This document shows, piece by piece, positions 35,230-46,914 of a stretch of 64,000 bases of DNA; position 1 is the stretch's first letter; every line of letters begins with the position of its first letter. The DNA lies in assembly GCA_030248225.1 (NCBI GenBank), contig JASANE010010101.1:1-64000 (forward strand), written 5' to 3'. Position numbers and translations under genes: made by a program. The stretch comes from Trileptium ribeirensis. Lineage: Eukaryota; Nematoda; Enoplea; Enoplida; Thoracostomopsidae. The notes under the pieces are model-generated. The model searched no databases. It saw only the letters and a list, made by a program, of their open reading frames with translations, and had not been told where the DNA came from.

Positions 35230-36193
35230 ATAGCTTTGCTAGCCGCAAAAATCGTAACAAAATTTCTTTTTTGTCCGTCTGTGGCGATCATACATCATGG
35301 ATAGATCTTCACAATTTTGTTTTACTTAATTACAAATTCAGTCTATTTGTGCCCTTTCATTAGACACTAAACTCGCCGACCACGTCTTCCGTGTTAAAGT
35401 GGGCACCAAAGTGATCAAGGGTCACATTTTTTAAATTGATCATCCGGTTATCTATCTTTCGCAATCTCTATCTCAAGATAAAAGCTTCGTGGAATATCGG
35501 AGACCAAGTTTCGAAATGCTCTTAGCAGAGCTACAACTTTGCTGATTTGAATTTCTTGTCAGAGCTGCAGTTTTCCAGGTATACGCAAAGATTAAAAAAT
35601 ACGCCAAAAAGTGAAAAACCAGGTTTTTACAAAGCAGGTTTTTTATTTTTCAGGGTGAAGGATTGGATTAAAGGTATTGCTTAATTTAAACCGTTAAACT
35701 CGTTAGTTTCATTGTATCTACGCCATATTGGTTGTCTTGTTCACCCTGCTGCAGAACGGTGCTGGAGCAAAATTTGGCATTAAGAATAATCAAATTTCCA
35801 CAGTTTTGCATTATACATGCAGGTAATTCGAACATGTCTATAGGTTTCGGGGTTGATAAATACGATGAAGTTATATATTTGCTTGGTATGAATCAAATGC
35901 GGGAAGTATCAGGGGTCCTACTACGTAAAAATCGATCTTCAAATTACATTTTTCTTACAATTTCTATTTATAAATTTCAAAACTTGTCGTCTTTTTGGAT
36001 ATTGGAAGAAGAAATAAAAAAGTTCTAGGATTTGATTATGATTAAAATGACCGTACATTGACGTATTTTACGTGTATAATTGCTATAATGGGACTTTAAG
36101 TGGACTAGACCCGAATTTGGAATGACAAAATGGTCTAACTAAGAGCAGAGTAGCCACACTCGCCCCGTTTTTCCTCGCTTTGCGAATTACTAG
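35230..36193 (+). mobile_element. Helitron-type element (plus orientation)
   Basis: The left part carries the leader words AATTTCTTTTTTGTCCGTCTG and TGTGCCCTTTCATTAGAC. The right end reads GTAGCCACACTCGCCCCG, TTTTTCCTCGC-TTT-GCGAATTACTAG, with the last G at 36,193 and T next. The near-perfect CTCGC/GCGAA hairpin and CTAG-T end match the Helitron 3' consensus of this window. It lacks the ~170-bp satellite. Confidence 0.6.
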
Positions 36194-36260
36194 TATAAAT
36201 CAAAATTGTGCAGAAAAATTATAATTTTATAAGCCCTTTTCACGCTGTAAACGACATTTG

Positions 36261-36825
36261 ACAGTACTCGCCAAAAATGAATGTTGCTCGGTCGACGTTT
36301 TTTCGCTGTTTGTGGAAATCTGTTCGAAATTTTAACGCGTCGGTTAAATTTGTTCGAGAGCTGTTCGAAATTTGCTGCCCTGTCCATAGTGGGGGTGGGG
36401 TGTGGGGGACCCCCACTTTCCAAATCCCTCCATGTTCGTGAGATTTTCCCCCATGTCCGTCCCCCCACAATGAAGGAAACCCCATGTTCAACCAATTCCA
36501 AAAGTTTTTATGTCTGAAAATTTATGTTTTTGTTTGCAATTTGCTTTTTAAACATTAACTACCACTATATTTAATGCTAAAATATCGTTTTTGCTTGAAA
36601 ATACATTCACGGTTGTAAAAATGCATGAAAATATGGAAATATTTCGTATTTTTAAGTAAAATGTACTCCCCCCACTTTTAATTCCCCCCGAGAATGAACA
36701 TGGGGGTCTGCCGACGTTCCCCCACTTTTCGGAGGGCCGTGGACAGGCAAGATTTGTTCGACTGTTGTTCTATAAATTTTGTAAGTTCCATTCGAAACGC
36801 AACAGTCATTTTTGGCGAGTACTGT
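36261..36825. mobile_element. TIR element ACAGTACTCGCC, host of a nested MITE
   Basis: ACAGTACTCGCCAAAAATGA at the left is matched by TCATTTTTGGCGAGTACTGT at the right, a perfect 20-bp inverted repeat. TGTTCGAAATTT-type words follow on both sides. The centre is occupied by the G-rich element at 36,379-36,747. Removing that insertion leaves a roughly 200-bp palindromic MITE related to the one at 12,449-12,611. Confidence 0.75.
36379..36747 (+). mobile_element. G/C-run-rich MITE, CCTGTCCA ... TGGACAGG, nested copy
   Basis: It is bounded by CCTGTCCA and TGGACAGG. The left part has GTGGGGGTGGGGTGTGGGGG, then CTCCATGTTCGTGAGATTTT. The interior is AT-rich with TGAAAATATGGAAATATTT. The right part has CCCCCACTTTTAATTCCCCC and GAACATGGGGG. 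A second copy in the opposite orientation lies at 39,445-39,802. Open frames here are low-complexity artefacts. Confidence 0.75.
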
Positions 36826-37348
36826 TAATGTATTGGACGCATGCTGTTCGAATGCGTTACTTTAAACGCAATCCCAAACAATTAATTTCATTTTTGAATG
36901 CAGATAAACGAAAAGAAAAAATGCAATACTAAAATTTCATTTAAATTTTCTGTAAGTTTTGGGGCTATTATGAGGTTCTCAAGTAGAAAATAACACTCCG
37001 CAAAAGTTTTGTTTACAAAAAATTCAACACCCGATGAGAAGAAAAAGGTGCTCTCCATTTTTTCATTCAAAGACCCTCTTAACCGAGGCCAAAACGACCT
37101 AATGCAATCAGGGTCGGCTTAATAAGATTATAGGCAAGAAATCAGTGAAGCAACGCCAACAGAAGTTTGTGCAGTTTAGAAAATTCCACAAAACATGGAT
37201 TAGCTACGAAAATTAATAAAGTAAACAAGTTGACACGCTTGCAACGATGATTATCATTAACAAGGCAAAACTGCAGTACTATAGAAACATAATACAGTCA
37301 GAACACATCGGAAAATAACGTCAGCCTCAAAGATATAAAAAATCTTAC

Positions 37349-37453
37349 TGAAGGCGACTTTGGGGAATGCGATGCAAGCTGAAGACATTCTTCAAGCGTG
37401 CTGATAAACGTATCACAGGTTTCACCCAGTAAAGCTGTAGTTTGGTCCAGTTC
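37349..37453 (-). CDS. PLEKHA8-like: FAPP2-like gene, helical linker exon after the PH domain
   Basis: An acceptor AATGATTACAG is followed in phase 0 by ELDQTTALLGETCDTFIS, then TLEECLQLASHSPKSPS and the donor GTAAGA. It encodes 35 residues. The core L-x-x-T-C-x-T-F-x-x-T-L-E-E-C-x-Q-x-A matches the conserved helix that follows the PH domain in FAPP2. The exon is 10.8 kb downstream of the preceding one; that intron contains both LINE remnants. Confidence 0.88.
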
Positions 37454-38583
37454 CTGTAATCATTATTTTATTATAGTGCTGACTGAGATAAAGTGTGTGA
37501 TTGTGATTCGAATGCAATTCTGAGTCATTTTGCTGCAGCCATAAATACACAGGTATGCACGTTAAACAGCCATAATTAAAATACTACACAAAGTTCAGGA
37601 ATAGAATCCAAGGAGTTCCAAGTTGGATCAGACCAGCCGCATTTCTTTATGCACATTTGTGTAAAGTTGTAATTACGTGTAATTATGCGTTTGGTGCGAT
37701 GGCGTGCATTACGTCGGTTATTGCATAATCACGCATACTCAGATTATGCGGTTAGTGGGTATTTCTTTCATTCGAAATAAGCCGACAAAACTGCATCGCA
37801 ATAATTATGCCATTGTGTACATATATAATGCAAAATGGAAATCATTAGCGTCGGTTTAGCACGTCTGCTTCTGTTAAATTAATGTTCTTACGTAAAAAAT
37901 ATGGTCACGTGCTATGTTGTTGCAGTAAAAGAACCTCAAGTAAGAGAGTTGGTTTTAATCTGTTTCGGTTCGTTAAATCATATATTGCTCTTTTCTCGCA
38001 CAGCTACCAATGCGAAACATTATGTTTGTGCCGAAATTTGTCACCAACATCTTTAATATGTATGCGTTAAAAGGCGGAAATATCAGTTTCATCATGGACA
38101 TACCAGATATCATTTTTACTATTTCATTTACAATAGAGTCCAATTTGTTTAAAATATACCTCGCCGACGATTGTGCCGCATACGCATAACGCAGATTTTT
38201 ATGCCATGCATACGGTGACCTTAAACAGAGGCCCAATTTATTTGTCGAATAATTGAACTGTTGAAAAAATGATTAAACATTTCCTCAGTGACCCTTCACA
38301 TTGATTAGCACCATCATTGTAATATTTAATGTCGTCATATAATTCTTCGACGTGCTTGATGTAGTAAGCCCAAGCCTTAGCGTAAGCTTTTCTCAAATCA
38401 CAAGCATTAATACTTTGTCTACATTATGATTCACAACAACAGACAAAAACACAGCAGCAAAAACGCTGCATAAATCTGAGAATATCTGAATCTAGCAGTT
38501 GTGCATGCAGTCCCGATAACCTTTAATTTTAAGGTACTCAAATAACACGAACCATAACATAATTCACAGTAATAAACTCTTCA

Positions 38584-39200
38584 CCAGTAACTCGCAAAGC
38601 GACGGAAAACGGAGCCACAGTGAACACTCTGCGCTTATTAGCCATCTTGTCTTTACAAATTCAGCTTCCTAATCTCTTTAAGTTTCCACGATAGCAATTA
38701 CTATATACTGGCAATGCTTCAATAGCAACGCTGCAGTCATTCTAATCATTATACGAAAACCGTAGAGCTCTTTATTTCTTTCTTCAATGACAAAAAGGCG
38801 AAAACTTTTAAAATTTAAACTCACAAATTTTAAGAAAAATTATAGTTTGAAATTTGATTTTTATGTTGTAGCACCGCAACGATTGGTCTTTATTGATGCA
38901 CAAAACGGAAATACATTGCTGTTATAGTACATATTCAGCAACCCCGAAAGCCTATAAACATGTTCTAATGACATACATACATCTGTACTAAAAAAATTAC
39001 AAAATTTGCTCTATTTTTGATGCCAAAATTTACCAAATTTTGCTCCGATACAGTCCGGGAGGGTTAATAGCATTTCCGGTCTGGCGTTAAAACGATGGAA
39101 CCAACTTGTTTAACTGGTTAAACAACCCCATAATCGTACCGTTCTCCCCAAATACAAAATCTACTTTATAAAAGTTTTTAAAATTTTACTTTTTGAGAGT
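38584..39200 (-). mobile_element. Helitron-type element 3' portion (minus orientation)
   Basis: On the minus strand it ends GTCGCTTTGCGAGTTACTGG followed by T, a CTGG form of the CTRR-T terminus, with most of the hairpin preserved. Its body resembles 17,804-18,400 (shared GNGTTAATAGCAT, GTTTAACTGGT and a run of matching spacing). The 5' limit is not defined. Confidence 0.5.
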
Positions 39201-39444
39201 ATTTTTAAACTGTCGCTCCTCTAAAATGGCTGCTCTGACAAAAAATCCACAACAGCGAGGTCGTAGCTCTCGATTTTTCGATATGATTCATCTGGTAAGT
39301 TATAATCTGAAATATTGGGAGACACCCAAATGGCAAAAATCAAGAAGTCTCTAATTTATGTTGGTTTTGTGGATAGGAAACTCCTCGCTAGCTTGCACCG
39401 TTTTTGTAACACAGCATACAAAGTAAAAAATATAGTCATGCTGG

Positions 39445-39802
39445 CCTGCCCACTGCCTTCCGAAAAGCGGGGGGACGGGAACTTCAGGGGCCCCCATGTT
39501 TATTCTCGGAGGAAAATTAAAAGTGGAGGGGATTAGTTTTGCTTAAAGATACTAAATATTTCCATATTTTCATGAATTTTTACTACCGTGAATGTTTTTA
39601 AGCTGAAAAAACGATAGTTTAGCCTTTTAAATAGTGGTAATCAATGTTTACAAAAACAATTTGCAGATAAAAAACAAATTTTCAGATATAAAAAATTTTT
39701 GGAATTAGATAAACATGGGGGTTTCGGCCGAATATGGGGACGGCCATGGGAGCAAATCTCACGAACATGGAGGGATTTAGAAAGTGCCCCCATGTTGACA
39801 GG
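39445..39802 (-). mobile_element. G/C-run-rich MITE, second copy (inverted)
   Basis: Read on the minus strand it repeats the nested element at 36,379-36,747: GACAGG end, CCATGTTCGTGAGATTTGC, TCGGCCG-like middle, AAAATTAAAAGT-type interior, then CCCCATGTTT-ATTCTCGGAGG and the TGCCCA end. It is additionally framed by TCATGCTGG / CCAGGCATGA, an inverted repeat not shared by the first copy. It lies just upstream of the RNase H LINE remnant. Confidence 0.7.
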
Positions 39803-39819
39803 CCAGGCATGAATCTGAG

Positions 39820-42800
39820 TTATGTTCTTAGCAAAATCCTCTGGTTCTCAACCTCATTAAATTCCGCCAAGGCAGAATTAAGAATACAGTCAGATTATGC
39901 ACAGAATACAGCCAGATTAAGTGCAGAATCATCAACAAGAATGTCACCTATTCGTGGATTTCGTGCTACCGTTAATGGAACGATATTATCAGATGTCGTC
40001 GCGAAGTTGCGGTCAAAAAAGCGTTTAATCTACTCTTAAATCTCAGCAAAAGCAGTAGTGTTTTACGGAGCATGCCCTGGTAAATCTGAGTACCTTAGCC
40101 TGCTGTTAATCATATCTGGTCCATCCAAACCCATCTCCAGATGGACAAAAAGCAAACGACAGAATGCAAGCACCGATACTAGTGTCAAATATAACGCGCG
40201 ACAGTTCCTTATGGTACTTGGCCGGTCCAGTGCAGTTGCTGAAAGCTTTGGGTCTAACATTCTTGCTCAAATCTGCCTCTCAAATAACTGACGAAATTCA
40301 AGGGAGCCCACAATTGGACCTGCTATATGTGCTCAATCGTTCCGCCTAAAACAAACCACCATATTGTTACTTGTCCTATAGCTAATGAATGAAAGAAGCG
40401 GCAAAAGCTATTTTCGCAGACTGTTGCATGTCAAAAGACCCCAAACCTGCTGCAATGAAATTCAAACGTCTTGAGCTAACCCTCAGTCATGGAAGTAGCC
40501 TGAATTCTCAAACAATATGACATCTACTTATGCATGCTCCAAGAAAGCAAGCTCCATCCGAAAAGAGTACGTCAAAGATTGGACATCACACGTGTCCCAA
40601 AAATTACCAGGAGAGTCGTGGAGCAATATTATATCCGGTACGGTGTCGCTACATCAAATTTGGACTATCAAATAGGCAGCTAACTTCTACAAAGAACAAC
40701 ACAACGGATACCCTTGAAGTTACCGTACATGGTCGAAACAAGAAAATTAACTTCGTCAACTTATATGTGCCACCAATCGTAAACACTGAAAACGATCATG
40801 GCACTCAGAATTTTAAGCTTGCTGAATTGCCTGATAATTGCGTTATGACTACCACATTTGTCTGCGGTGACATCAATGGACACAAGCAAGTTGGAAGCAC
40901 CATCAACCTGAAAACGATGTTGGTAATGAGGTCGCGAATGGGCCATCAATGTATGTACACTTCCTTCCATTAAACAGCGATAAACCAACCAGGATCAACC
41001 CAGCTACAGGAAATATCTTGTGTACCTGAATCCACACTAGCACACTGCGCATGGCGGAGAGAGTAGAACAATAATTATAATTCCTAAGCCGTGTACACCG
41101 CTGATCGAACCTGAACCTTATCGTACAATCAGTGTCACATCTTGCATTGCCATGGTCTGCGAGAGGCTGACAAAAAATCGCATTCAGTAGCAAACGACAA
41201 GCTATCGCCGTTTCAAGTGGGATTCAGATCCATGAGGTGCTTAGAAGATCAAGCCCTTCGTACGAGCCCATCAATCGCCAGTGACGTAAATGAACAGAGT
41301 CCTGTTTTATCGATTTCAAACGAGCATTTCATAAAATGTGGCATGATAATCTTCTATTCAAGCTCGTAAAAATTGGAATCACAAGATGTTTTATCCAGTG
41401 GTACAAAAACTTCCTTGCTGACCCAAGAGCTATTGTCTCCTTTGAAGGTGATAGCACCATCTACTAACCAATGCGGTCAAGTGTCCCACAAGGTTGTGTG
41501 GTATCACGTTTATTTTAGTGTTTATCGACCATATCCTAAGTGATCTCCCGGACTCTGTTGAAGACGGCCTTTTGCAGATGACCTGGCTATCTAGTCCAGC
41601 GACTAGAATACCAGCGTAGCCACAGAAAACCTGCAAGTCGCTCTTGATAGAATTTAATTAAGGTCAAAAAGATAGAAAATGGAGGCCAACGTAGGCAAAA
41701 ATGTGATGCTATCATATTCGCAAAAGACAACAGTGAACTTCGGCGGCTAACCTCGTTGAAATACAACGATCAAACATTGTCACGTGTCAAAAAACGCCAA
41801 ATTTCTTGGCATCACCTTTGACCGATCGCCAAGTTTCAATGACCACATCGATATTCTTAAAAACAATGTAAAAAGCGCCTCGACGAGATCTGATGTTTTA
41901 GAGGAACTTCATGTGGCTGCAACAGCGAAGACCTGCGTTTGGTATATATGCCGTACGTAAAATCTAAAATTTATGCAGATGCCAACGCCAATCGATAAAA
42001 GCTGATGTTAGTACACAAAGAAGCTGCGAGAATCATTGCTGGCCGTAGAAAATCCACTTTAACAAATCTGCTCCTTGTCGAAGCAAATCTTTTACCAATC
42101 TCAGATGTCGAAAAAGCCAAAGCGGCTATCGCTTATCAAAACTTTTTCCGGTTACTTGATTAAAGCCCAACTTGTGAAAATGCTATTCCGCAGATTCGAG
42201 AAGGTTAAAATCCGTTAGCAGCTGGTGCGACGCTGCACGCAATTTGTCTAAACAATGTCAAATCAGAAACATACCCAAGGAACCTTTAAACAACTACCTA
42301 AGATCCCTCCATGGAAGGTACCTGAGCACGTCAGTTTCAACACTGAAATGGAAACGCTTATCAAACGGACAGAGCCAGCCGCAAAGTGCAAATATGCAGC
42401 TGCAGCTGAGACGCTTGCCACACGCGGAAATCCGGATGCCGCTATTTGGACAGACGGTCTGCATCTGGCGGAACCACAAATGGTAGTGGTGTTCTCATCA
42501 TAGATAATTCTTGTGACAGTCCTCACGAGCTATGCCTTGCTGGTGGAGAAGCTACATCAAGCTACAAAGTTGAGATGGTTGTCATCAAAGCTGCATTTCA
42601 TATTACCCACTGCGATCTTGAAGATAACAAAGGAGGTGAATAAACTGTCGAAGAAAGGCTCGAACAAATCGTTCTCGTGGAATTTCCGACGGCTAAACCC
42701 GCCATTATACGCAAAGCCCGTTGAAAATAGAGCATTGAATTGAAGCACAAGTGGTTCACTCTCTCACCTCGATAGATAAACCGCACCGCGGAGCAATCCC

Positions 42801-43020
42801 TTCCCAAAAAGCCAGAATATACTGTCCGAGTTACGGTGCCACAGACATTCTCCAGTCCTTGGAATCTAGCTCGAGTTACTATCAAGGATGATGCTTCGTG
42901 TATCTACTGCAAAAACATCTTGATGATGCCAAACATCTGATCGAAGAATGCCCATCAGACAGCAGCTCAAGCTTGGCTCAGTACGAATACAGCATTTTAA
43001 CACTTTATGGATAAAACCTA
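39820..43020 (+). pseudogene. Decayed LINE retrotransposon with endonuclease, RT and RNase H domains
   Basis: Domains appear in order, interrupted by frameshifts and stops. A gag-like ORF1 end near 40,100-40,380 has Cys/His clusters (CYMCS, HHIVTCP). An APE-type endonuclease is open at 40,530-40,973, with KKINFVNLYVPP and FVCGDINGH. Reverse transcriptase runs from about 41,120 to 42,160, with a PFQVGFR-like block, VPQGCVV and FADDLA (41,571-41,588). A C-terminal RNase H includes AIWTDG near 42,440, then SGVLIID and SSYKVEMVVIKAAFHI. A final LIEECP-type Cys/His tail follows near 42,930. An APE endonuclease plus C-terminal RNase H points to the I/R1/LOA/jockey-related group. It lies antisense in the 10.8-kb intron. 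Confidence 0.8.
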
Positions 43021-43954
43021 ATGACTGTATGAAAATGACGAGACGAGCAGGTCGTACGTAAACATGACCAACGTCAATGCTGCTCAGTGTAAATGACGAG
43101 AGAAGACAACACAAGTGCAGAATGTGCAAATTTTTGTCCGCCAAATCTTCTTCGTAATCTACGTACAGTTGCAATCGGAACCAAATACTCAAAAGTATAA
43201 CATAGATTTGTGCTTTCATTTAAACAAGAATAATCTGTTGTCTACGATAGTTGTCAGGTATATTCCAAAGCTAAAATGCTTATGTTGATGTGTTTTATGT
43301 ATCCACGTTATTGTTATAAGGAAATTGTCTGGAAATTAGTGCAAATGTTCGTTTGGGACTGATAGATAAATTCGGTTTACGACATTCACTTCATTTAAAT
43401 GAACCTGTGATATCGTTCGCTTCCGTTCGATTTCAGAAGCACTGTGGCTGCACCTATTTATCTATATCTATCTACCTACACAAACTAATATGAATGTACA
43501 CACATGCTACAACAGTACAAAATAAAATTATTCGACAAAACATAGCGAATAGTTAGAGAAAAGAACCTGGGAATTTTTCTCAAAAGTTATTTAATTCTTT
43601 CTGTTCATATCTATGCGCCTGATTCCCGAACAATGACGTGTTATAACCATTTTTATCCATGATCACAGTGTAACATAGTCCGTTGTTTGAATATATATTG
43701 CTTTCAGGGATTTAGGAAGGTGTGTATAGGTTTTAACAAAATTGCATACAGATTTTTCAAACTGTATCTGATTGCGGTGCAATCTGTTATGATAAGTTTA
43801 CATTACCATTACATATTTGATGGTATTGGTGCGTACTAAGTAATTTACAAAATGGCACAGTCGCAACTTCATCGCTTAGCAAGAACCACCAGAGGAGACG
43901 AATTATCTTATGATCTGTAATGCTACGATCGCTAATGTGTAGTCATGTTAATAC

Positions 43955-44410
43955 AAGTTTCTAATAATGATCCGTTTGTAAAGTGCATTTTTTGTGATCG
44001 AATATTTAATATTAAATGTGCCGAAGCTGCTTCAGCGTGGCCAAAATAATTACTGAAAGGTAGCGACCAATTAATGTGGCACTGTGAATTTCGTGCTAAT
44101 AAGTTAATCTACTATAACGGAATTAAAGTAGATAAGAAAATCGACGCCTTGAATACTCTATAGAAAAACTTGAGTCAGATGAACCGTCGCCATTTACTGC
44201 TAACTTTAAGAAGAGATTTCGTAACTTAGAACATTCCGATACGAACGAAAAACAATACGTTATGAACGTAGCAATTCCTGTTTTAAATCTAGAAAAGACT
44301 GACGTATCGATTACAACACGTATACCTGAAATTAAAAAAGCTATAGAGCATTTTGGAATAGGGCCATATGAGCACTCGAAGGATTCGGCTGATATACAAA
44401 TTAGCTATTG
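43955..44410 (+). pseudogene. hAT-type BED zinc-finger remnant
   Basis: The plus strand encodes DPFVKCIFCDRIFNIKC, then after about 20 residues and one stop LMWHCEFRANK, a C-x2-C ... H-type BED finger layout as found at the start of hAT transposases. A short downstream frame (ITTRIPEIKKAIEHF) could be the following linker. Stops and frameshifts make it non-functional. The catalytic core is not present; the element is cut by the MITE at 44,472. Confidence 0.45.
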
Positions 44411-44471
44411 AGATAAGCGAAATCGAATTTCGAAAGCCTAACATGATGTTGTTTAACGTCAATGGATCTAA

Positions 44472-44730
44472 TACAGCCACGGACAGAAATAAGTGCAAAA
44501 TTTCGATTTCGAAATTTCGATCGATTTAGATTAAACAAAATTTCGATCGATTTCGATTAAACGACATTTCGATCGATTTCGATCGTTTTAGATTTTCGCG
44601 CAATTAGATAAATTTCAAAATTTAGATTTTTTCGATTAAACGAATTTTCGATCGATTGCTTTTAAACGAATTTTCGATCGATTGCGATTCCGATCGTTTT
44701 CGATTGCACTTATTTCTGACCGCGACTGTA
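44472..44730. mobile_element. TIR element, TACAG family, with TTTCGATCGATTTCG interior
   Basis: Its 27-bp TIRs (TACAGCCACGGACAGAAATA and the inverse TACAGTCGCGGTCAGAAATA, both followed by AGTGCAA) match with three differences and include TA at each end. The whole interior is made of tandem, slightly varied TTTCGATCGAT/TTAAACGAA words, so the element can fold into many alternative hairpins. Confidence 0.8.
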
Positions 44731-45530
44731 GTTCAACACCTGTCACACATAAATCTGATGACATGGTCATAATGCAGTCCTGAATACAGAAATCTTCAGT
44801 GCTGGTACATAATTACGCAATAAAGTATTGTATGCGTTTGGGCCGATTGCTGTCGCGTAAACGTCGGCCAATATAAGTGGTCTTGCAGCCGAACATCAAA
44901 AAATTATTGTTCATTTTGTCAAAAGCAAATAAGTTAGATAACACAATTTTTAAGTTTATTTCGATTAAACCGGATTTAACACGTAACCAAATCGAAAATA
45001 ATACAAAATTACAAGATGCATTATATTGCGTAAAAAATCTGCGCATCTGGAATAAGAAATATTTTTTGCGGAGGGATCGAATAATTATTGTTACACGAAA
45101 GCAGCAGAGTCGTATTCAAGCAAGCGCGACAGAAGCCGCGATTAATACTAATTCCTACATACATGCGTCCCTTTAAAAGTTGCTCCGCCATTAGTAATAT
45201 CGAAATTAACTATAAATCGCCTAGGTGTAGCAAAAATAGTAATTTTTTTAATTATTAGTTAATACGACAAGTGTAGTACAGAAAATGGATTTGTTACGAT
45301 CAAGAGCTATGTATTTTGATAAGGTTTGCCTAAACGAGTGGTGGGGTCGCTCTAATATTTTGCGACACCGAGTTGTCAAAGGAAATGTTTTCGCTCTTTT
45401 GTGCCGACAGAGGTACTCAGCCTGCACTGGACGTGGACTGTTTTTTGTACATAGCAAATTGGCTTACCCCATTTCATAGTGCCGTTGACATTTTGTGGTT
45501 ATGAAGATAATATAGTTATAGTTAATAATA

Positions 45531-45647
45531 CAGGAGAGTCGCAAGCTCTTCAAAAGTGGGGGCCTGTCGTCTACACAGTCGTTTTGTTATAACCCCATCA
45601 GTTATTTTTCACAAAATGCAATCCGTCCCCCATTTGCGACGCCCCTG
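45531..45647. mobile_element. Small hAT-type MITE inside the CR1 endonuclease
   Basis: CAGGAGAGTCGCAAG and AGTGGGGG at the left pair with CCCCCATTTGCGACGCCCCTG at the right, giving CAGGNGNGTCGCAA termini. These resemble hAT ends of the CAGGGGCG type. It breaks the endonuclease reading between the domain's first half and GDFN. No clear 8-bp target duplication could be read. Confidence 0.5.
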
Positions 45648-46448
45648 TGTCTACAACTGGTTTTAAAACCATAGTAGATGCTGTTTATCGTTCTGCATAA
45701 AATACTCAGCTTGAAAATATGCTTTTTACAGCATTGTCACAACCTACCGTTGTTTACTAATAATCAGATCCTAGTTGTTGGAGATTTTAACTATCGGAAA
45801 ATTGATTGGATTTGATAAATTAGCCGCGTCACTGTGACAACTTTATGGACGTGACAGATGACTTAAACTAACGTCAGCCTATTATTGAACCTAGTGAAAG
45901 ATTTATTTTCGATTTGGTTTTTTTTGTAATTATGAATCTGCAGTGACTGGGGTAACACTAGAAACATGCTCAGAAACAAGCGATCATGAATGGGTTAGTT
46001 TTAAACTGCAGGTAACTAAACTGAAACAAACCAATTCAAGCGGCCTTAGGCGTATCTTCAGTGGCAGGCTATGCCCTGAATTTACTCAAACCTTTATAGA
46101 TAATATGCAAACGCCGCCGGATCTAAAATGATGTGGTTGAATATTAAACATTCTGTTAAGGTCCGCACAGATAACAGTACTCCACAACGCGTCAATCATA
46201 AAAAAGAATCTGATTTGGGTAAAATGTCAACTTGTGCGGCAAAAATAGAGTTTACGCTATAATCGTGATAAGTTCAGGTGCTTGAATTTTGGTCATCACA
46301 ATGCTGCCAAAATGTTATGTTATTGACAGTAAGCCTATCTCATCAAATTCGACAACGAAAGATCTGATCGTGTTTATTAGCATAGATTTGAAGATGTCCC
46401 AACAGGTAGCTACATCAGTGGCTAAAGCTATGAAGATTTTGCGCGCAA

Positions 46449-46914
46449 ATTCCGGGCGTTTGATGCATTGCATGTATCATCGCTCAGATAGCTATACTGT
46501 CAGTCTGGTAAGCTTGGAATATTGTTGTGCAGTATAGAGTCCAATTTAAAGCGTGACATTGCCAAGCTGGAAATAGTACAGCGTAGGGCAACCACCAAAT
46601 TATTTCCTCAGTTGAAAGAGTATAATAATGAGCAGCAATTACAATACCTAAATTTTCAAAATTTAGCGATTTGGGATTTTCAAGATTTAGCGATTCCGGG
46701 CGTTTGATGCATTGCATGTATCATCGCTCAGATAGCTATACTGTCAGTCTGGTAAGCTTGGAATATTGTTGTGCAGTATAGAGTCCAATTTAAAGCGTGA
46801 CATTGCCAAGCTGGAAATAGTACAGCGTAGGGCAACCACCAAATTATTTCCTCAGTTGAAAGAGTATAATAATGAGCAGCAATTACAATACCTAAATTTT
46901 CAAAATTTAGCGAT
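46449..46914 (+). repeat. Direct tandem duplication of 222 bp in the LINE 3' region
   Basis: 46,449-46,670 and 46,693-46,914 read identically by eye, 244 bp apart, separated by 22 bp that resemble the end of the unit (TTTCAAGATTTAGCG). The duplicated part encodes the CR1 C-terminal stretch with VQRRATTKLF. It postdates the inactivation of the LINE. Confidence 0.9.

Noticed and set aside
36190..36517. Overlapping frames of 80-100 codons on both strands
   Set aside because: They fall inside the nested G-run MITE and its host palindrome, and the second copy at 39.4 kb does not conserve the frame.
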